Positions 1 through 10,185 of a DNA stretch of 64,000 nucleotides are shown here, one piece after another (within the stretch, counting starts at the first letter, position 1; each line of letters starts with the position of its first letter). The notes below the pieces were generated by a model, which worked only from the letters and a program-made list of their open reading frames with translations, searched no databases and had not been told where the DNA came from. A program made the translations under genes and the position numbers. Source of the stretch: Polytrichum commune (Eukaryota > Streptophyta > Polytrichopsida > Polytrichales > Polytrichaceae); assembly GCA_950295325.1 (NCBI GenBank), contig OX485804.1, positions 62,001 to 126,000 of the forward strand, read 5' to 3'.

Positions 1-105
1 ACGGAGGCAAGTGCAGCTGTGGAGGCTATGACCGCACATTCGTTGGTCGTGGAGGAGGGCCGTGCTGTTCGGACCAACGCCATTGCGCATCCCCCCGACG
101 ACGAG
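1..105 (+). pseudogene. 3' exon fragment of a second copy of the composite ParB/MTase/phosphatase gene
   Basis: Reading frame 1 gives a short acidic stretch (TEASAAVEAM..., then VVEEG, then PPDDE) that aligns with the end of the exon at 11499-12951 (TEAAAAVDVT..., IVEEG, PPPDDK). Only the last ~35 codons lie in the window, and the rest is beyond the left edge. In the 12.9 kb copy the exon ends at a GT donor (AAG|GTAACT). Here the same place reads GAG|ATAAAA, so the donor is lost and this copy is probably dead. Downstream intron-like sequence also aligns, so the two copies are paralogues in the same orientation, about 12.85 kb apart. Confidence 0.7.
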
Positions 106-545
106 ATAAAAAATCTGAGAACGACACATGCATTTACGAACGCGCGTTCGTAACCTCACTCACCTCTCCCTCGGTATCGGAAGGCCTTCGAGATCCCTCT
201 TCTGCGAGCACCCTGAGGCATATCAATTTTGTAGGTCACGGCATAATGTTCACTTAGGAACCTTCGCGATATACTATCACCAGAGATCACTTGTCCATTT
301 TCACAAAATTAGTATATCAACAAATGATATCTGCATTGAGTAGAACAATATTGTGTACACTGACCCCTTCACATATTGTGTATGTGAATGTGATTATGTT
401 GACATGCGTACCCACCTCATTCACGAACGCACGTTCGTAAAAGGGTGCGAACCTGTGCTCACATCGTTCACGAACGAGCGTTCGTTAATGATGACCACCA
501 CCTCCCGCAGCCTCATTCACGAACACTCGTTCGGAAGTGTGCGAT
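1..545 (+). repeat. Diverged direct repeat of 12846-13455
   Basis: The order of landmarks is the same in both regions: an acidic coding tail, a palindrome, a cytosine-rich stretch ending in CTTCGAGA/CTTCCGAGA followed by CCCTCTTC, the phrase ACTATCAC, a Pro-rich CGACCCCTTC-like block, the phrase CGTACCCACCTCATTC, then two or three further palindromes. Identity is patchy with many indels. I judged this by eye, without an alignment. Confidence 0.7.
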
Positions 546-926
546 GAGGATATTTTCCTTGCTCTTATTTGTTCGCATATAATTGTCATACTGATTGTGT
601 TTATGGAGTATATGAATGAAGCTGTGATGTTGGATGCGTAGACAATAAGCCCTTGTATACGAACGCACGTTCGTAAATTACCGACCATCAGGTTCCTTGA
701 TATATGGGTCAAATACGTCTTTATGATCCTGGAAAGCCTATTTACGAACGCATGTTCGTATCTCACTGCCATGGATTATGTGTCTGTGACAATCCATATG
801 AGTAGTTGAATGCCGACAATGCTCTTATGTGGGATTTACAAACGCACGTTCATAACCCCCACATAACAACAGGTCTGAACCATTTGTCTAGACTTAATGT
901 CCTCATTTTTACGAACGCACGTTCGT
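134..926. repeat. Palindrome cluster A (eight ACGAACGNNCGTTCGT sites)
   Basis: Sites are at 134-153 (20 bp with the TTA/TAA extension), 423-438, 470-485, 519-534 (imperfect), 659-674, 744-759, 838-853 (imperfect) and 911-926. The two 7-base arms ACGAACG and CGTTCGT are nearly invariant, while the central dinucleotide varies (CG, CA, AG, CA, CA and others). Most sites are bordered by T-runs on the left and A-runs on the right, which lengthens the palindrome. They lie in DNA aligning with an intron of the composite gene. Spacing is irregular, so this is not a CRISPR array. Confidence 0.9.
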
Positions 927-3160
927 AAAGTTCCGGTATTTACGGCGGTATATGCGGTGGATACAGTCTGTACTGTACCTGGGTGGTGTAGGGTTGGCGC
1001 ACAGGGAAATGGCTTGAGCGCGTTCCGTCAGGTCTGTAGAGCCACACTTGCATGTGCCTCTGAAAATAGCTTTGTTGTGGGGGGAAGAGTTTTAAGTACT
1101 TCCCCCCGATGGTTCAAAATCCCTTGGATGCTCTTTAAAAAGCGGATTCCCGCCGCCATCTTTGACCTAACAATCTCCCATTCCAACCATGCGGAATTAT
1201 ATAAATAGCACTATGTATGGAACATGCCTTGCATCCATGCAACATATTGAACATATATAAATTGGTCACACACCTTAGTTGTTACCAAGGTCTCAAGGAA
1301 ATATATGTATATCATATGTATATATATATATATAGACACATCATGTCTAAATATGGAGATGGCTAACATTGAATATTAAATGATTTGCGACTAAGGTATG
1401 AAGTCCAATTTAATTGACAATTGATGCTTAATAAAGTTATGAATGTCGAAGTCATAGATATATATATATATATATATACATACATACATATACACACACA
1501 CACAATGAGGTAAGAGTGGCTAGGGTTTAGGGTTTAGGGTTTAGGGTTTAGGGTAATACATATTAGGGTAATACATATTCACACACACAATGAGGTAAGA
1601 GTGGCTAAAAACATGTTGCGGACGCCCCTAAAATTATAGGTATCATATGATTCACATCAAAAAATGGCCGTAATATGGTCACCAAGTGCATGAATACCAA
1701 AAAAAAATCAGGTTAATCCATAATGGCTTGTACTAGGGTAGATTGAGGACATTATGAACTAATTATACCTAATAAAATATGTAAGTTAGGTCTTCATTCA
1801 AATGGTATCTAGGTGTGAAAATAATGAATTAAAATGACATGAGTGGGAAGGATTAATCAATTTGTAATGGTGCATAGTATAATAGCGTAATGATCATTGA
1901 GACTTGAAACCATAGCTACGTGGAATCATGGTTACAATTATTATGTGTTTGAGGTCATATTGGAAATTGAATTTTCCTCCACTTCTTGTAAGGGTACGGA
2001 TACACATTGGTTAAACGTAATTAGATTATTTGTGAGATTTATAGTTGAATGTACTATTCGATTATTAGTTCAAGTTGACACCTAATTAAATGAGTTGATG
2101 TCCTATTGGACATAGACCTTTCCTCCACCATTGTGTGGAAATGCACAATTAATTTCGAATGGTGCACACAATAGTATGCACTTACAATTATATGTTTTGC
2201 ATCCTACGAGAAGTATGTGCATCATCATAGCTTGATATAAATTGAAGTCTTAAGACATGCATGTTATAATAAGATCGTGGACTGTGTGATCAAATTGCAC
2301 TCAAAACTATTAAGGTGAAAGAGGGAGCATTTGAAATTTCACTTATCACCTAAAGCAAAGTTTTATCTCAAATCTATTACTAATTTTTAATGTGAAAATG
2401 ACAATTGGCATCATTATCAATTATTATAGTTGTTATGAACGGAATAAAGCAATTCCCAATCCAAACAACATTGGTAGACCATTTTGACATGCCCTCAGAC
2501 AACAACATGGCCACATATAAGAAAGGTTGGTAAGATAAAAAGATGCAGGGATGTAGGGTTTAGGGTTTGGGGTTAGGGGTTTAGGGTTTGTGAAAGTAGT
2601 GTAATATGTGGTTTTTGGGTTTAGGGTTTCGATTGTTACTAGGATACATTATACACACAAACAATGTTGACTCCTCAAAAACACTTATCGCACTATCTTT
2701 ATTTATCGCAAGCTCATATTTGATGCTAGCAAAATAATCGACCACATGGCTGAAATGCATTAGTTCAAACTAACACCTCATAAAATGAATGACATCCTAT
2801 TGGAACTTGAATTTTCCTCCACTTCTTGTTGAGAAGTGGAGAACCACTATCTGCAATCTCAAATGAAGTTTTTTTTCCATGTAATATTTATTTGAGGAAC
2901 CATCGTACAAATTGAAAGATACCTCGCTCTTACATAAACTATATTTTAAGACACCATATACACATCTTTGGGGGTGGATTCTTCATTGACAGCCTAGTAA
3001 ATGACATGCATTGTTCAGTACGAATTAACTGAGCATACTTTTCTAAAATATGTTTACAAGGACTCCAAATGTAGAGATACTAAGGGGATACAACGAGTAA
3101 AATTCATGTATTTGAACTAAGCTTTTCAAGTTAATGCCCTAAACGCCTCCATTACATATA
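927..3160. other. AT-rich stretch without a recognisable gene
   Basis: No open frame here looks like a protein. The DNA holds AT dinucleotide tracts near 1310-1335 and 1460-1500, a duplicated short block containing CACACAATGAGGTAAGAGTGG near 1500 and 1585, and two telomere-like repeat patches listed separately. The first ~280 bases may be further decayed intron of the gene copy that opens the window. Confidence 0.6.
1524..1554. repeat. Interstitial plant-type telomere repeat (TTTAGGG)n
   Basis: About four consecutive AGGGTTT units, followed by degenerate AGGGTAATACATATT units. A second looser patch is at 2556-2635 and a reverse-strand one at 33452-33470. These match the TTTAGGG telomere unit of plants and many green algae. 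They are short, internal and imperfect, so they are interstitial relics or simple repeats and not a chromosome end. Confidence 0.8.
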
Positions 3161-3316
3161 CATATGTCAAAGAATAAGTATAACATGCGTTCATTAGTCA
3201 ATATACAACCATCTCCCATCGCATCTCAACATCCCATCTCCCCACACCCCCCATCTCCACCAATTCTCCCATCTCCACATCTCCTCTCTTCCCATTTCCC
3301 ACATCTTCCCATGTCC

Positions 3317-3366
3317 CATGTCCCATCCCATCCCATCCCATCCCATCCCATCCCATCCCATCCCTT
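3317..3366. repeat. (CCCAT)n pentanucleotide microsatellite
   Basis: About nine perfect TCCCA/CCCAT units, flanked from 3215 by looser C-rich CCCATCTCC repeats. Any open frames here are repeat artefacts. Confidence 0.9.
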
Positions 3367-3572
3367 CCCATCTCCCTCCCAACCCTAGCCAGTGGAGTTG
3401 TGCCACGTGGCAGCCGTTGGGAAACCCTAGCGGCGCGGCTAACTTCCCGCGCCCCTTCCTCTCCTCCTCATTTGTCATTTCGACCAGAGGAGGAGCGGAG
3501 CGCTTAGAGAGCAAAGCTCTTGCTTTTTTTAGTCTTGGAGGTTTACATTGGTTTTGGTACAAGTGGTGAAAG

Positions 3573-3722
3573 ATTGGGAAGGTTGAGAGTGTGAAAGCTT
3601 GAGAGTTTCACAAGCTTGAGAGCTTGAGTAGGAGAGCTTGAGAATTTCAACTTGAGGGTGAGTTTCAGAAGCTCGAGTGTTTAGGGAAGCTTGAGAGTTC
3701 AGAAGCTTGAGAGCTACAAGCT
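3573..3722. repeat. GCTTGAGAG-rich short repeats upstream of the leader
   Basis: The nonamer GCTTGAGAG and close variants recur about eight times in 150 bases, immediately upstream of a TATA-like sequence. It may be a promoter-proximal repeat or part of an old LTR U3 region. There is no coding potential. Confidence 0.6.
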
Positions 3723-3755
3723 TGTGAGTTGTGTGTACATAGGAATATGCTAGGG

Positions 3756-3880
3756 TTTTTATATAAGTTGTAAAGGCTTGGGGTCTGCATTAGAGAGTGA
3801 ACTGAGTGTGCATTTGTGAGGATTGCTTGGATTTTCAGTAAGAGAAGAAGAAAACCCTTTAAAGTGCGCAGCATTTCAAT
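3756..3880 (+). promoter_or_regulatory. Putative TATA box and non-coding leader exon of the composite gene
   Basis: TTTTTATATAAG at 3756-3767 is a good TATA box. About 115 bases downstream, TTTCAAT|GTAAGT gives a consensus splice donor at 3881. The next convincing acceptor that opens a long coding exon is TCTGTTGCAG at 8620-8629, directly before an ATG. I therefore infer a leader exon of about 3790-3880 and a first intron of 4.75 kb that also contains palindrome cluster B and the 3.8 kb insertion. The transcription start and exon junction are inference. Confidence 0.4.
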
Positions 3881-4199
3881 GTAAGTAGTTTTCCTTTCCA
3901 ACTCACTCCTCTCACATTCTGGAAATGTTGCTTCTAGAATTCAATGTGTTTTGTTACATGCATTGTAAGCTTTGGCATTTCTTGAATGAATTATCAATTT
4001 CTTCTTCATTCTTCATTCTCAATCTCATTCTGCATCTCAATTGTGTTCTGATTCAATTTCTTTCTTGAGTTCCATCATTCTGACCAGGATTTGCAGGCAC
4101 CGCTACAAGTAGAGTTGATAACAACAATCACAGTCATATATACATATGTATTCGTATATATACGAATACGTATACATACAGACATGAACCCCAAAACCA

Positions 4200-4682
4200 T
4201 CACATTTACGAACGCTCGTTCGTAAATGTGACATACACTGTATAGCCAACCCCCCTTTACGAAGGCTTGTTCGTAAAAACGCATTCCATACATACAATTA
4301 CGAACGTTCGTTCGTAATTGTGTATGTGGAACGCTCTATATATGAACGCACATTCATAAATATACGCTACATATCACTCGTATTGAATACCGAGATAAAG
4401 GAATAATTAAAATGGAGCTATCAGCAAAACTACACAAACAAATATAAATTTACGAACGCACGTCCGAAACACCAGTGAACCAAATAACATGTATTTACGA
4501 ACGTGCGTTCGTAAATAGAAATGTTGAGTTCATAAAAGGACATATGCATCACCCAGACAACACTAAATAAAAATGTCACTCCAAAAACACGACCCAAATT
4601 CATATATTTACAAACGCACGTTCGCAAACATCCAATCTAAGAAAAACCTAGAAAACAACCTCATTTACGAACGATCGTTCAT
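4200..4682. repeat. Palindrome cluster B (eight sites)
   Basis: Core sites are at 4208-4223, 4259-4274 (imperfect), 4300-4315, 4342-4357 (imperfect), 4452-4467 (imperfect), 4497-4512, 4610-4625 (imperfect) and 4667-4682. At 4208 the inverted symmetry extends to 4200-4231 (32 bases, TCACATTT...AAATGTGA). At 4300 it extends to at least 26 bases, and at 4342 to TATATAT...AAATATA. All lie in the proposed first intron of the composite gene. Confidence 0.9.
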
Positions 4683-5315
4683 AAATATTATTACATCTAT
4701 TGCAAAAACACATTAACAATGCGCAGTATGTGGGATATGCATGTCATTTGTGGGAGCCCAAAAATCCACGGAAGTCCGGATTTATTTCCTAACCGGATTA
4801 ATATCCGGATAATACCCTGGTATTGGTCTCAAAGTAGGGATTTCTAGGGTAGGTTAGTTGTCTTATGGAATAAGGTTCTAAGCATCCGCCTTACGCGTAA
4901 AAATGGTAAGAACGAACACTTTGGCCGGACCGGAACTTAGTCCAGGGAGACCGTTTTTAAACGGTCTGGTCCAAAACGGTCCGGTCCGGGGCGTCCGGAT
5001 CGGAAGGCGGTTGCACCCGAAGGCAGTTATACCGGAAGACGGTTATAACGGAAGACGGTTACATCGGAACCCGGACGGTTGTAACGGACTCGGAGCGGTT
5101 ACAACGGAAACGGTTGAGGACCCAAGCCCGTTGGAGGAAGAAGGAGAAGGTACTTAAAGGAATTTCTCTCCCTCTCCGAGCCATTTGCGCGAGCGGCATT
5201 GTCGAGAGAACGAGTGGTGAGTTGTTTTTCGAGTCGCCAGTAGTTGGATTGCTGGGATTCCTTAGTAATTGGCAGGTAGAACTCTGGAGGGAAGAAGCCG
5301 GGGATTGTTAGGGGA

Positions 5316-7473
5316 TTGAGGGTGCGAAGCAAAATGCCGGAGGCACGAGAGAAAGATGAGAGAGAGCAGGTTCCGATTCCAGTAAAACCTGTAACGTCGG
5401 CCACCCCGAAGAGAGATTCCGAGCTCAAGGAGCTCATAGAGGACCTTAGTTGGATGGGGTGCGAGGGATTACTCGCCAAACCCTGGAATCTTCGGGCGGA
5501 GGCCACATTGCGGGAATTCTTGTTTGAGAGAGGGAATCAATGGATTCGGACGATGAGGCATGAACCGGAGAAGTGGACACCGGAGGTGTGGGCTGGAGTC
5601 TACGGATTTCCGAAAGGAATGGGCAAGGGCTCGGCTAGCCGCAAGGATAGTTATTACGTAGGAAAATTCAGGATGGACCCGGATCCTAAGGACGGATTCC
5701 ATCCCGGGAATTGCCGAAACCCTTGGGAGAGGAGGGTCATAGAGTTTATTCTCCCCATCCTTAGTCTGGAAAAGCCCAAGCGGCTCAGCATTACCGTGGC
5801 CAACACCCTGTTCGGGGCCATGTCCGGAGCCCGGCCTGTAAATTGGGGTAGGTCAATTCATGAATATGTAGAGAAAACCATCCCCCACATTGGCCGGAAA
5901 CCCTCTTTTTTTCCCCTTACATCCCCCACATTGGCCGGAAACCCTCCTTTTTTCCCCTTACATCCTCCACCTCTACCAGCACCACAGCTGCATCAACGAA
6001 GAAAAAGAGGACATGCTGACGATAGCGGAAGACGAGGTGGTGTACAAGATCAGTCCGGAAGTCAAAGTTCCGGAGACCGGAACAGAGGATTCCAGCGACA
6101 CAGCGGTTCCGGAACCACCTCCAGTTTCGTCCCCTCCAAAGGTCCGGAAACCCACCTCACCACCGGCCCGACAGGAAGTTGGACCCAGCCGGGAAGTCCC
6201 TTGGAAGGACATTGACCTCTCCACCTTCGAGTTTCCGGAAGCCCCCTTCAAGCGCGTCCGGGATGAGTTGACGGAGCTCCAGAACCAGTACTTCCGGATG
6301 GAGCACATTACCCGGGGAGTGAACCGGGCCTTAGGCAATTGTGAACCCGGAAATATCCTCCGGGAGTTGGCCAAGCGGACGGACCGGAAACAGGTGGAGG
6401 CCCTGGAGACGGAGAAGGCACAGCTAGCGGCACAAGTGGCCGCTTTGACCCGGGAGCTCGCCCAGAAGAGCGAGGAGATCCGGAAGTACCAGGCGGAACA
6501 AGCCGTGGTGTTGAGCCGGGTCCGGGAGTTGGTGGGCCATCCGGGAGAGATCGTCAACAAGCCGCATCTTTACGACCAGCTGATGGAGTTGGCGGATCCG
6601 TCTTCCGCCAGGCAAACACTCCCTATCCTGGTAAAGTACTCTCACTCCATGAAAGACCTACTCAAGGAGATTCAGAAGCTGTTGCCGGGCGGTACCCCCA
6701 GGCGGATGCTCTATTCGGGTCCACCCGGATCTCCAACGGGTACTCTATACGAGGTTATTGGAGAAGTGGAACTGGTTCCGGCCTCACAGACGGGTGCAGG
6801 GCCCAGTCAGCCAGCCGGAACTTCCCAACCACCGGAATCCGGAAGAGTTCCGGATCGAGAGAAGACCCCTGTTCCGGAACGGGCCCGCTCATCTTTAGTT
6901 CGCCGGAAGAGCATGGAGCGGTCAGCCAGGTCCGGACGGGGACAATCACTGAATTCGGGTCAGGGAAGAGCGTCAGGACGGTCCCGAATGCCGGAGAGGA
7001 CCAAAATTCCGGAAAGGATGAGGACGCCGGATCGGACGAAGACTCCGGATAAGGATAAGGCACCGGTATCATAGGTTTCGCCCGTTCGTGCTCTTGATTG
7101 CATGATAGTGGAGCCGTGGGCTCCTCCACCCTCACACGAGATGTCCGCGAGAGATCCCCAGACGACTTCCGTCTCATGTGGCCGGAATATGGAAGGGACC
7201 ACTGGGAGTGACCCCTCGCCTGGCCATCGGTCCCGGAAGGAGAAACACGTTTCCGGTACAGCGCGATCCGGATCGGGTGACGGATCGGGAGAGGATCTAG
7301 CCGCGGCAGACGATTCAGAAGAAGAGGTCGTCCCCTCCCCGAACATGAGGAGGGTATTTACAAGGCTACAAGAGCGACGACTTTTGACCCCCGGAGGAGG
7401 TTCTTCCGCCGTCAGCGGGCCCGCAAGTCACTCTAAGGACGGGACGGCTCCGAAGAAGCACCGCACCACTTAG
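5316..7473 (+). pseudogene. Gag-like / plant transposon-associated protein, broken by a 41 bp duplication and an in-frame TAG
   Basis: The first part (from ATG 5316 or 5334) has a conserved-looking ~190-residue N-terminal domain (WTPEVWAGVYGF, NCRNPWERRVIEFILPIL, LFGAMSGARPVNWG, EYVEKTIPHIGRKP). It resembles the 'putative plant transposon protein' domain found with plant retroelement gag-like genes. A 41 bp tandem duplication (units starting near 5888 and 5929) shifts the frame, and the protein resumes in the other frame as SPYILHLYQHHSCI. A coiled coil follows (~6370-6540: ALETEKAQLAAQVAALTREL), then a Pro/Arg-rich tail with repeated (V/M/I/T)P(E/D)R units. The frame continues past TAG at 7072-7074 to a stop at 7473 with a Lys/Arg-rich end. 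No protease, integrase or RT domain is present. The family assignment is from memory of motifs and moderately sure. Confidence 0.6.
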
Positions 7474-7700
7474 GTTAGGCTTAGGTAGATTAGCCCTAGG
7501 AAGAATCAGGATTAGGCAGGTAGGATTAAGGATAACCCTTTTGAGTTTTTGGCGCAAAAATGTAAATTAAAATTTTGTTAGCGTGAAAAGCGGATCGAAA
7601 TCCAGAAATTCCGCGAAGGACGCGTTTCCGGATTTCTCGGCACTTGGGGTTTTCTGGGCGGCCGCCTGGGCCGCCACCAGTAGTTAGGGATTGTGGCCTC

Positions 7701-7776
7701 TACTTAAGGCTGAATAAGGAGCTTGAGGAGGGTTCTCTTCTCCGATGTTGTATTTTGTCGCTTCCCACTCAATAAA
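7701..7776 (+). promoter_or_regulatory. TATA-like box and AATAAA signal of the 3.8 kb element
   Basis: CTACTTAAGG near 7700 is followed 70 bases later by CACTCAATAAAGCTC at about 7766-7780. Close TATA/polyadenylation pairing is typical of the U3-R boundary of LTRs. A second TATA-like sequence, GTACTTAAAGG, lies near 5150 before the gag-like gene. Confidence 0.4.
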
Positions 7777-8629
7777 GCTCTAGTTCTCCATCTATTCTGA
7801 CTTGTTTTGTGCACGGACGGTTAGGAGAATGTTGTAGATCTAGAGGGAATGGATGAGTAGGAAGTACGGATAGGACAAAGGAGAGGAAACCTGGATCGGA
7901 TCCGACTATAGTACTACGGCTCATTTCTGAGTGTAGTGGGAAGGAAACCTCATTATTTCGGATGTCTGGGTAACGTGCATGTGAGATAGCCATCGTTAGG
8001 ACTAGGTAAGATCAGGGAGGTGCCGGACTTACGCCATCCGACCTTCTGAAGAGGTCTCATAGTCTTTGGGCGGGATAATCCAGAAAGTGGCACGAATCGC
8101 CCAGTTATCCCGAATTAACCGATCTCCGGCCGAATCTTGACCTTTCTGTCGTTGTAGTTCCGGGAACCATCCGGATTCTCTGTGTGACCTGTCAGGAAAG
8201 ATTAGGCCTATCCGGACTGGTTGTGAGAGAAATCCAGATTCTGACCATATAGGGATGTCTTCACCGGATGAACCAAATCATCAATGAAGGTAGGAAGTAG
8301 GTAGGTAGGTATTGAGGAAAGATGCATGTAGGAGTAAGACTTAATTAGAGAGGTTCAATCCGGAAGGCAAGACCCAGAACAAGGACTTCCAAAGGGCTAT
8401 CTGGATCCGGAAAGCCGATCCGGCCAGTGGTCGCCTTTTAGGCAGGAAAAGTGTGTCCCTGACATCCTGCACTTCACAGAATCCCTGGACGATACTCGGA
8501 TCATCTGGACAAACCAGATTAGGCATTGAAAAACGCCTATCCGGAAACTTTTGGTGTTCATGTGCTCCCACATCATTTACGAACGTTCGTTCGTAAAGTC
8601 AATACTAAATGTTTATGTTCTGTTGCAGA

Positions 8630-9924
8630 TGGCCAGATCAAGCAGAAGCGCGATAGAAATGTTCGCAGTGCAGGTCGATCGCCTCCCAGAGTCGGTGTCC
8701 GACGACAACGGCAACGACAACTATGTCCCAAAGGAGGACTTCATGGGGGAGTGGATGGCAATGCCGGAGAAGACCGCAGACGGACTCTTCTGCATGCGTT
8801 TCACCTACGAGCTGGAGACAAGACCAGACCAGCCAGAGCAATGGGTGCAAATGAAGACGTGGGAGATAGAGTCAGTAGAGGCACATGGCGAGTATGTGAT
8901 TCTGGACATGAAGAACAAGAAGGATCACGTAAACCTCATGTTGAATTACATGAAACACAACTTCTCCTACACATACGCCCAAATGAACGTAGTAGAAGAC
9001 GCCAAACACTTTGACGTGGACGGACTCTTCTCTAAATACACCTTGAGCCCATACTGGACAGCAAGGAAATTGACCGGCCTCGCATTAAACATCTCTTAAT
9101 ACAACAGTGTGGTCACGGAGGCCAACAAGAAGAAGAAGAGCCCCAGGAAATCATCCACATCAAGGGCAGGAGGATCGAGAAGTGCACCCAGGCCTGTGCC
9201 TTCGGTGAGCAGAGCGACCGACGGTCCCAGCAGACACTCTACGCCATCTAAGAGGACGAGGGAGGAGATGGAGAAATCTGGCTTAACAGAGACCGCGGAG
9301 GTGAGCTCGCCTCCTGGAATGCCTACCCCCTTGAAAAAGGGTGAGAACCCGGACACTGTCAAGGCCACTAGGATCCTTCGAGACTCCAACAACTACTCGA
9401 AGGATTGCTGGCACATGGGACGCCACTTCACATTCAACGTGGACTGCTTTAAGTGCGAGAAGTCCCCCAACAAGTAGGTGGTTAGGTCTCACGAGAGCGG
9501 GGGTGTGAAATGGCAGATAAACAATCTCATGAACAACATCAAGTGGGATAGGCAGACCGTCTGCGTCATGCCCAAGGGGCTGAGATCCTGTCCGACGGAG
9601 AAGGACTGGCCACGGATCCAGAATGGAGAGTTCTGGATCATTGACGGACAACACAACTTGGAGGCGTCCCAGATAATACTCAAGGACGACAACTTCCAGC
9701 ACGAACTGAAAGCAAATTCGCGTTACTGGAAGGCGTTCTTGGTGTGGTCGGACGATTGGGACAAGCTGCGGAAGATTTCCACCTTCCTCAACTCCGGCAA
9801 CAAGATCAAGGCATTTGAGGCGTCATGGGCTGCCAACATAGTGGCTGCAAGAGACGTCTGGGTCGCGCACGGGTGCCCCCCTAAGGAAAGGGAGAACGCC
9901 AAGACACCGTCACCACAATGGAAG
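8630..9924 (+). pseudogene. Composite gene exon 2: unknown N-terminal domain and ParB/DGQHR-like domain
   Basis: The ATG at 8630 follows directly on an acceptor (TGTTGCAG). One frame runs to the donor AAG|GTGAGT at 9924/9925, with TAA at 9097-9099 and TAG at 9475-9477 inside. Residues 1-155 form an unrecognised acidic domain rich in aromatic residues. Residues ~160-245 are a Lys/Ser-rich linker. The last ~190 residues contain FWIIDGQHNLEASQIIL. This matches the core of ParB and DGQHR/DndB-like proteins (a DGxHR-type signature followed by an alanine-rich helix), with Asn in place of the usual Arg. ParB-type folds bind palindromic DNA and CTP or act as nucleases. Which activity applies here is unknown, and the R-to-N change argues for altered or lost chemistry. 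Confidence 0.6.
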
Positions 9925-10041
9925 GTGAGTTTACGAACGAACGTTCGTAAATTTTAAGGTGCACTTCAAGTTTCTTCACAAAGCAATTTACGAACGTGCG
10001 TTCGTATTATGTGCATTACTGACATTTGTTTTTTTCTTCAG

Positions 10042-10115
10042 GTTTTTTGCGATGCGATGGTGAACAAGTTCTCCTATGAAGTCTACAACAACCAAATCTG
10101 TCCTGGAGCTCAAAG
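10042..10115 (+). pseudogene. Composite gene exon 3 (short)
   Basis: A 74-base exon between TTTTTTTCTTCAG and the donor CAAAG|GTGAGC. It reads in frame VFCDAMVNKFSYEVYNNQIC and so on, and leaves phase 2. The following 70-base intron (10116-10185) carries no palindrome, unlike the other introns of this gene. Confidence 0.55.
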
Positions 10116-10185
10116 GTGAGCTCCAACTCATTTGTTGCAACAGAGACACCTGGGAGTTGTGGATATAATTTTTTGATGCGCACAG

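Larger units (their letters stand above)
4749..8572 (+). mobile_element. 3.8 kb inserted element with TG...CA ends, carrying a gag-like gene
   Basis: The element begins TGTGGGAGC and ends GCTCCCACA, a perfect 9 bp terminal inverted repeat. It is flanked by a 5 bp duplication, TCATT, at 4744-4748 and 8573-8577. TG...CA ends with a 5 bp duplication are typical of LTR-retrotransposon integration. I found no direct repeat of the 5' end inside, so no LTR pair. The end has LTR-like signals: TACTTAAGG near 7701, then AATAAA at 7771, then about 800 bases to the end. It could be a very long solo LTR that carries genes or a non-autonomous cassette. The pentamer CCGGA is strikingly frequent throughout. 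It interrupts palindrome-rich intron DNA. Confidence 0.75.

Noticed and set aside
128-772. Several short open frames reading LRTRVR, NERSF, YERAFV and similar
   Set aside because: These peptides are just the palindrome translated in different frames and recur wherever it occurs. There is no independent coding evidence.
134-926. CRISPR-like array of repeats
   Set aside because: The repeats are perfect palindromes with irregular spacing (from about 40 to 140 bases) and no uniform spacers, in DNA that looks eukaryotic.
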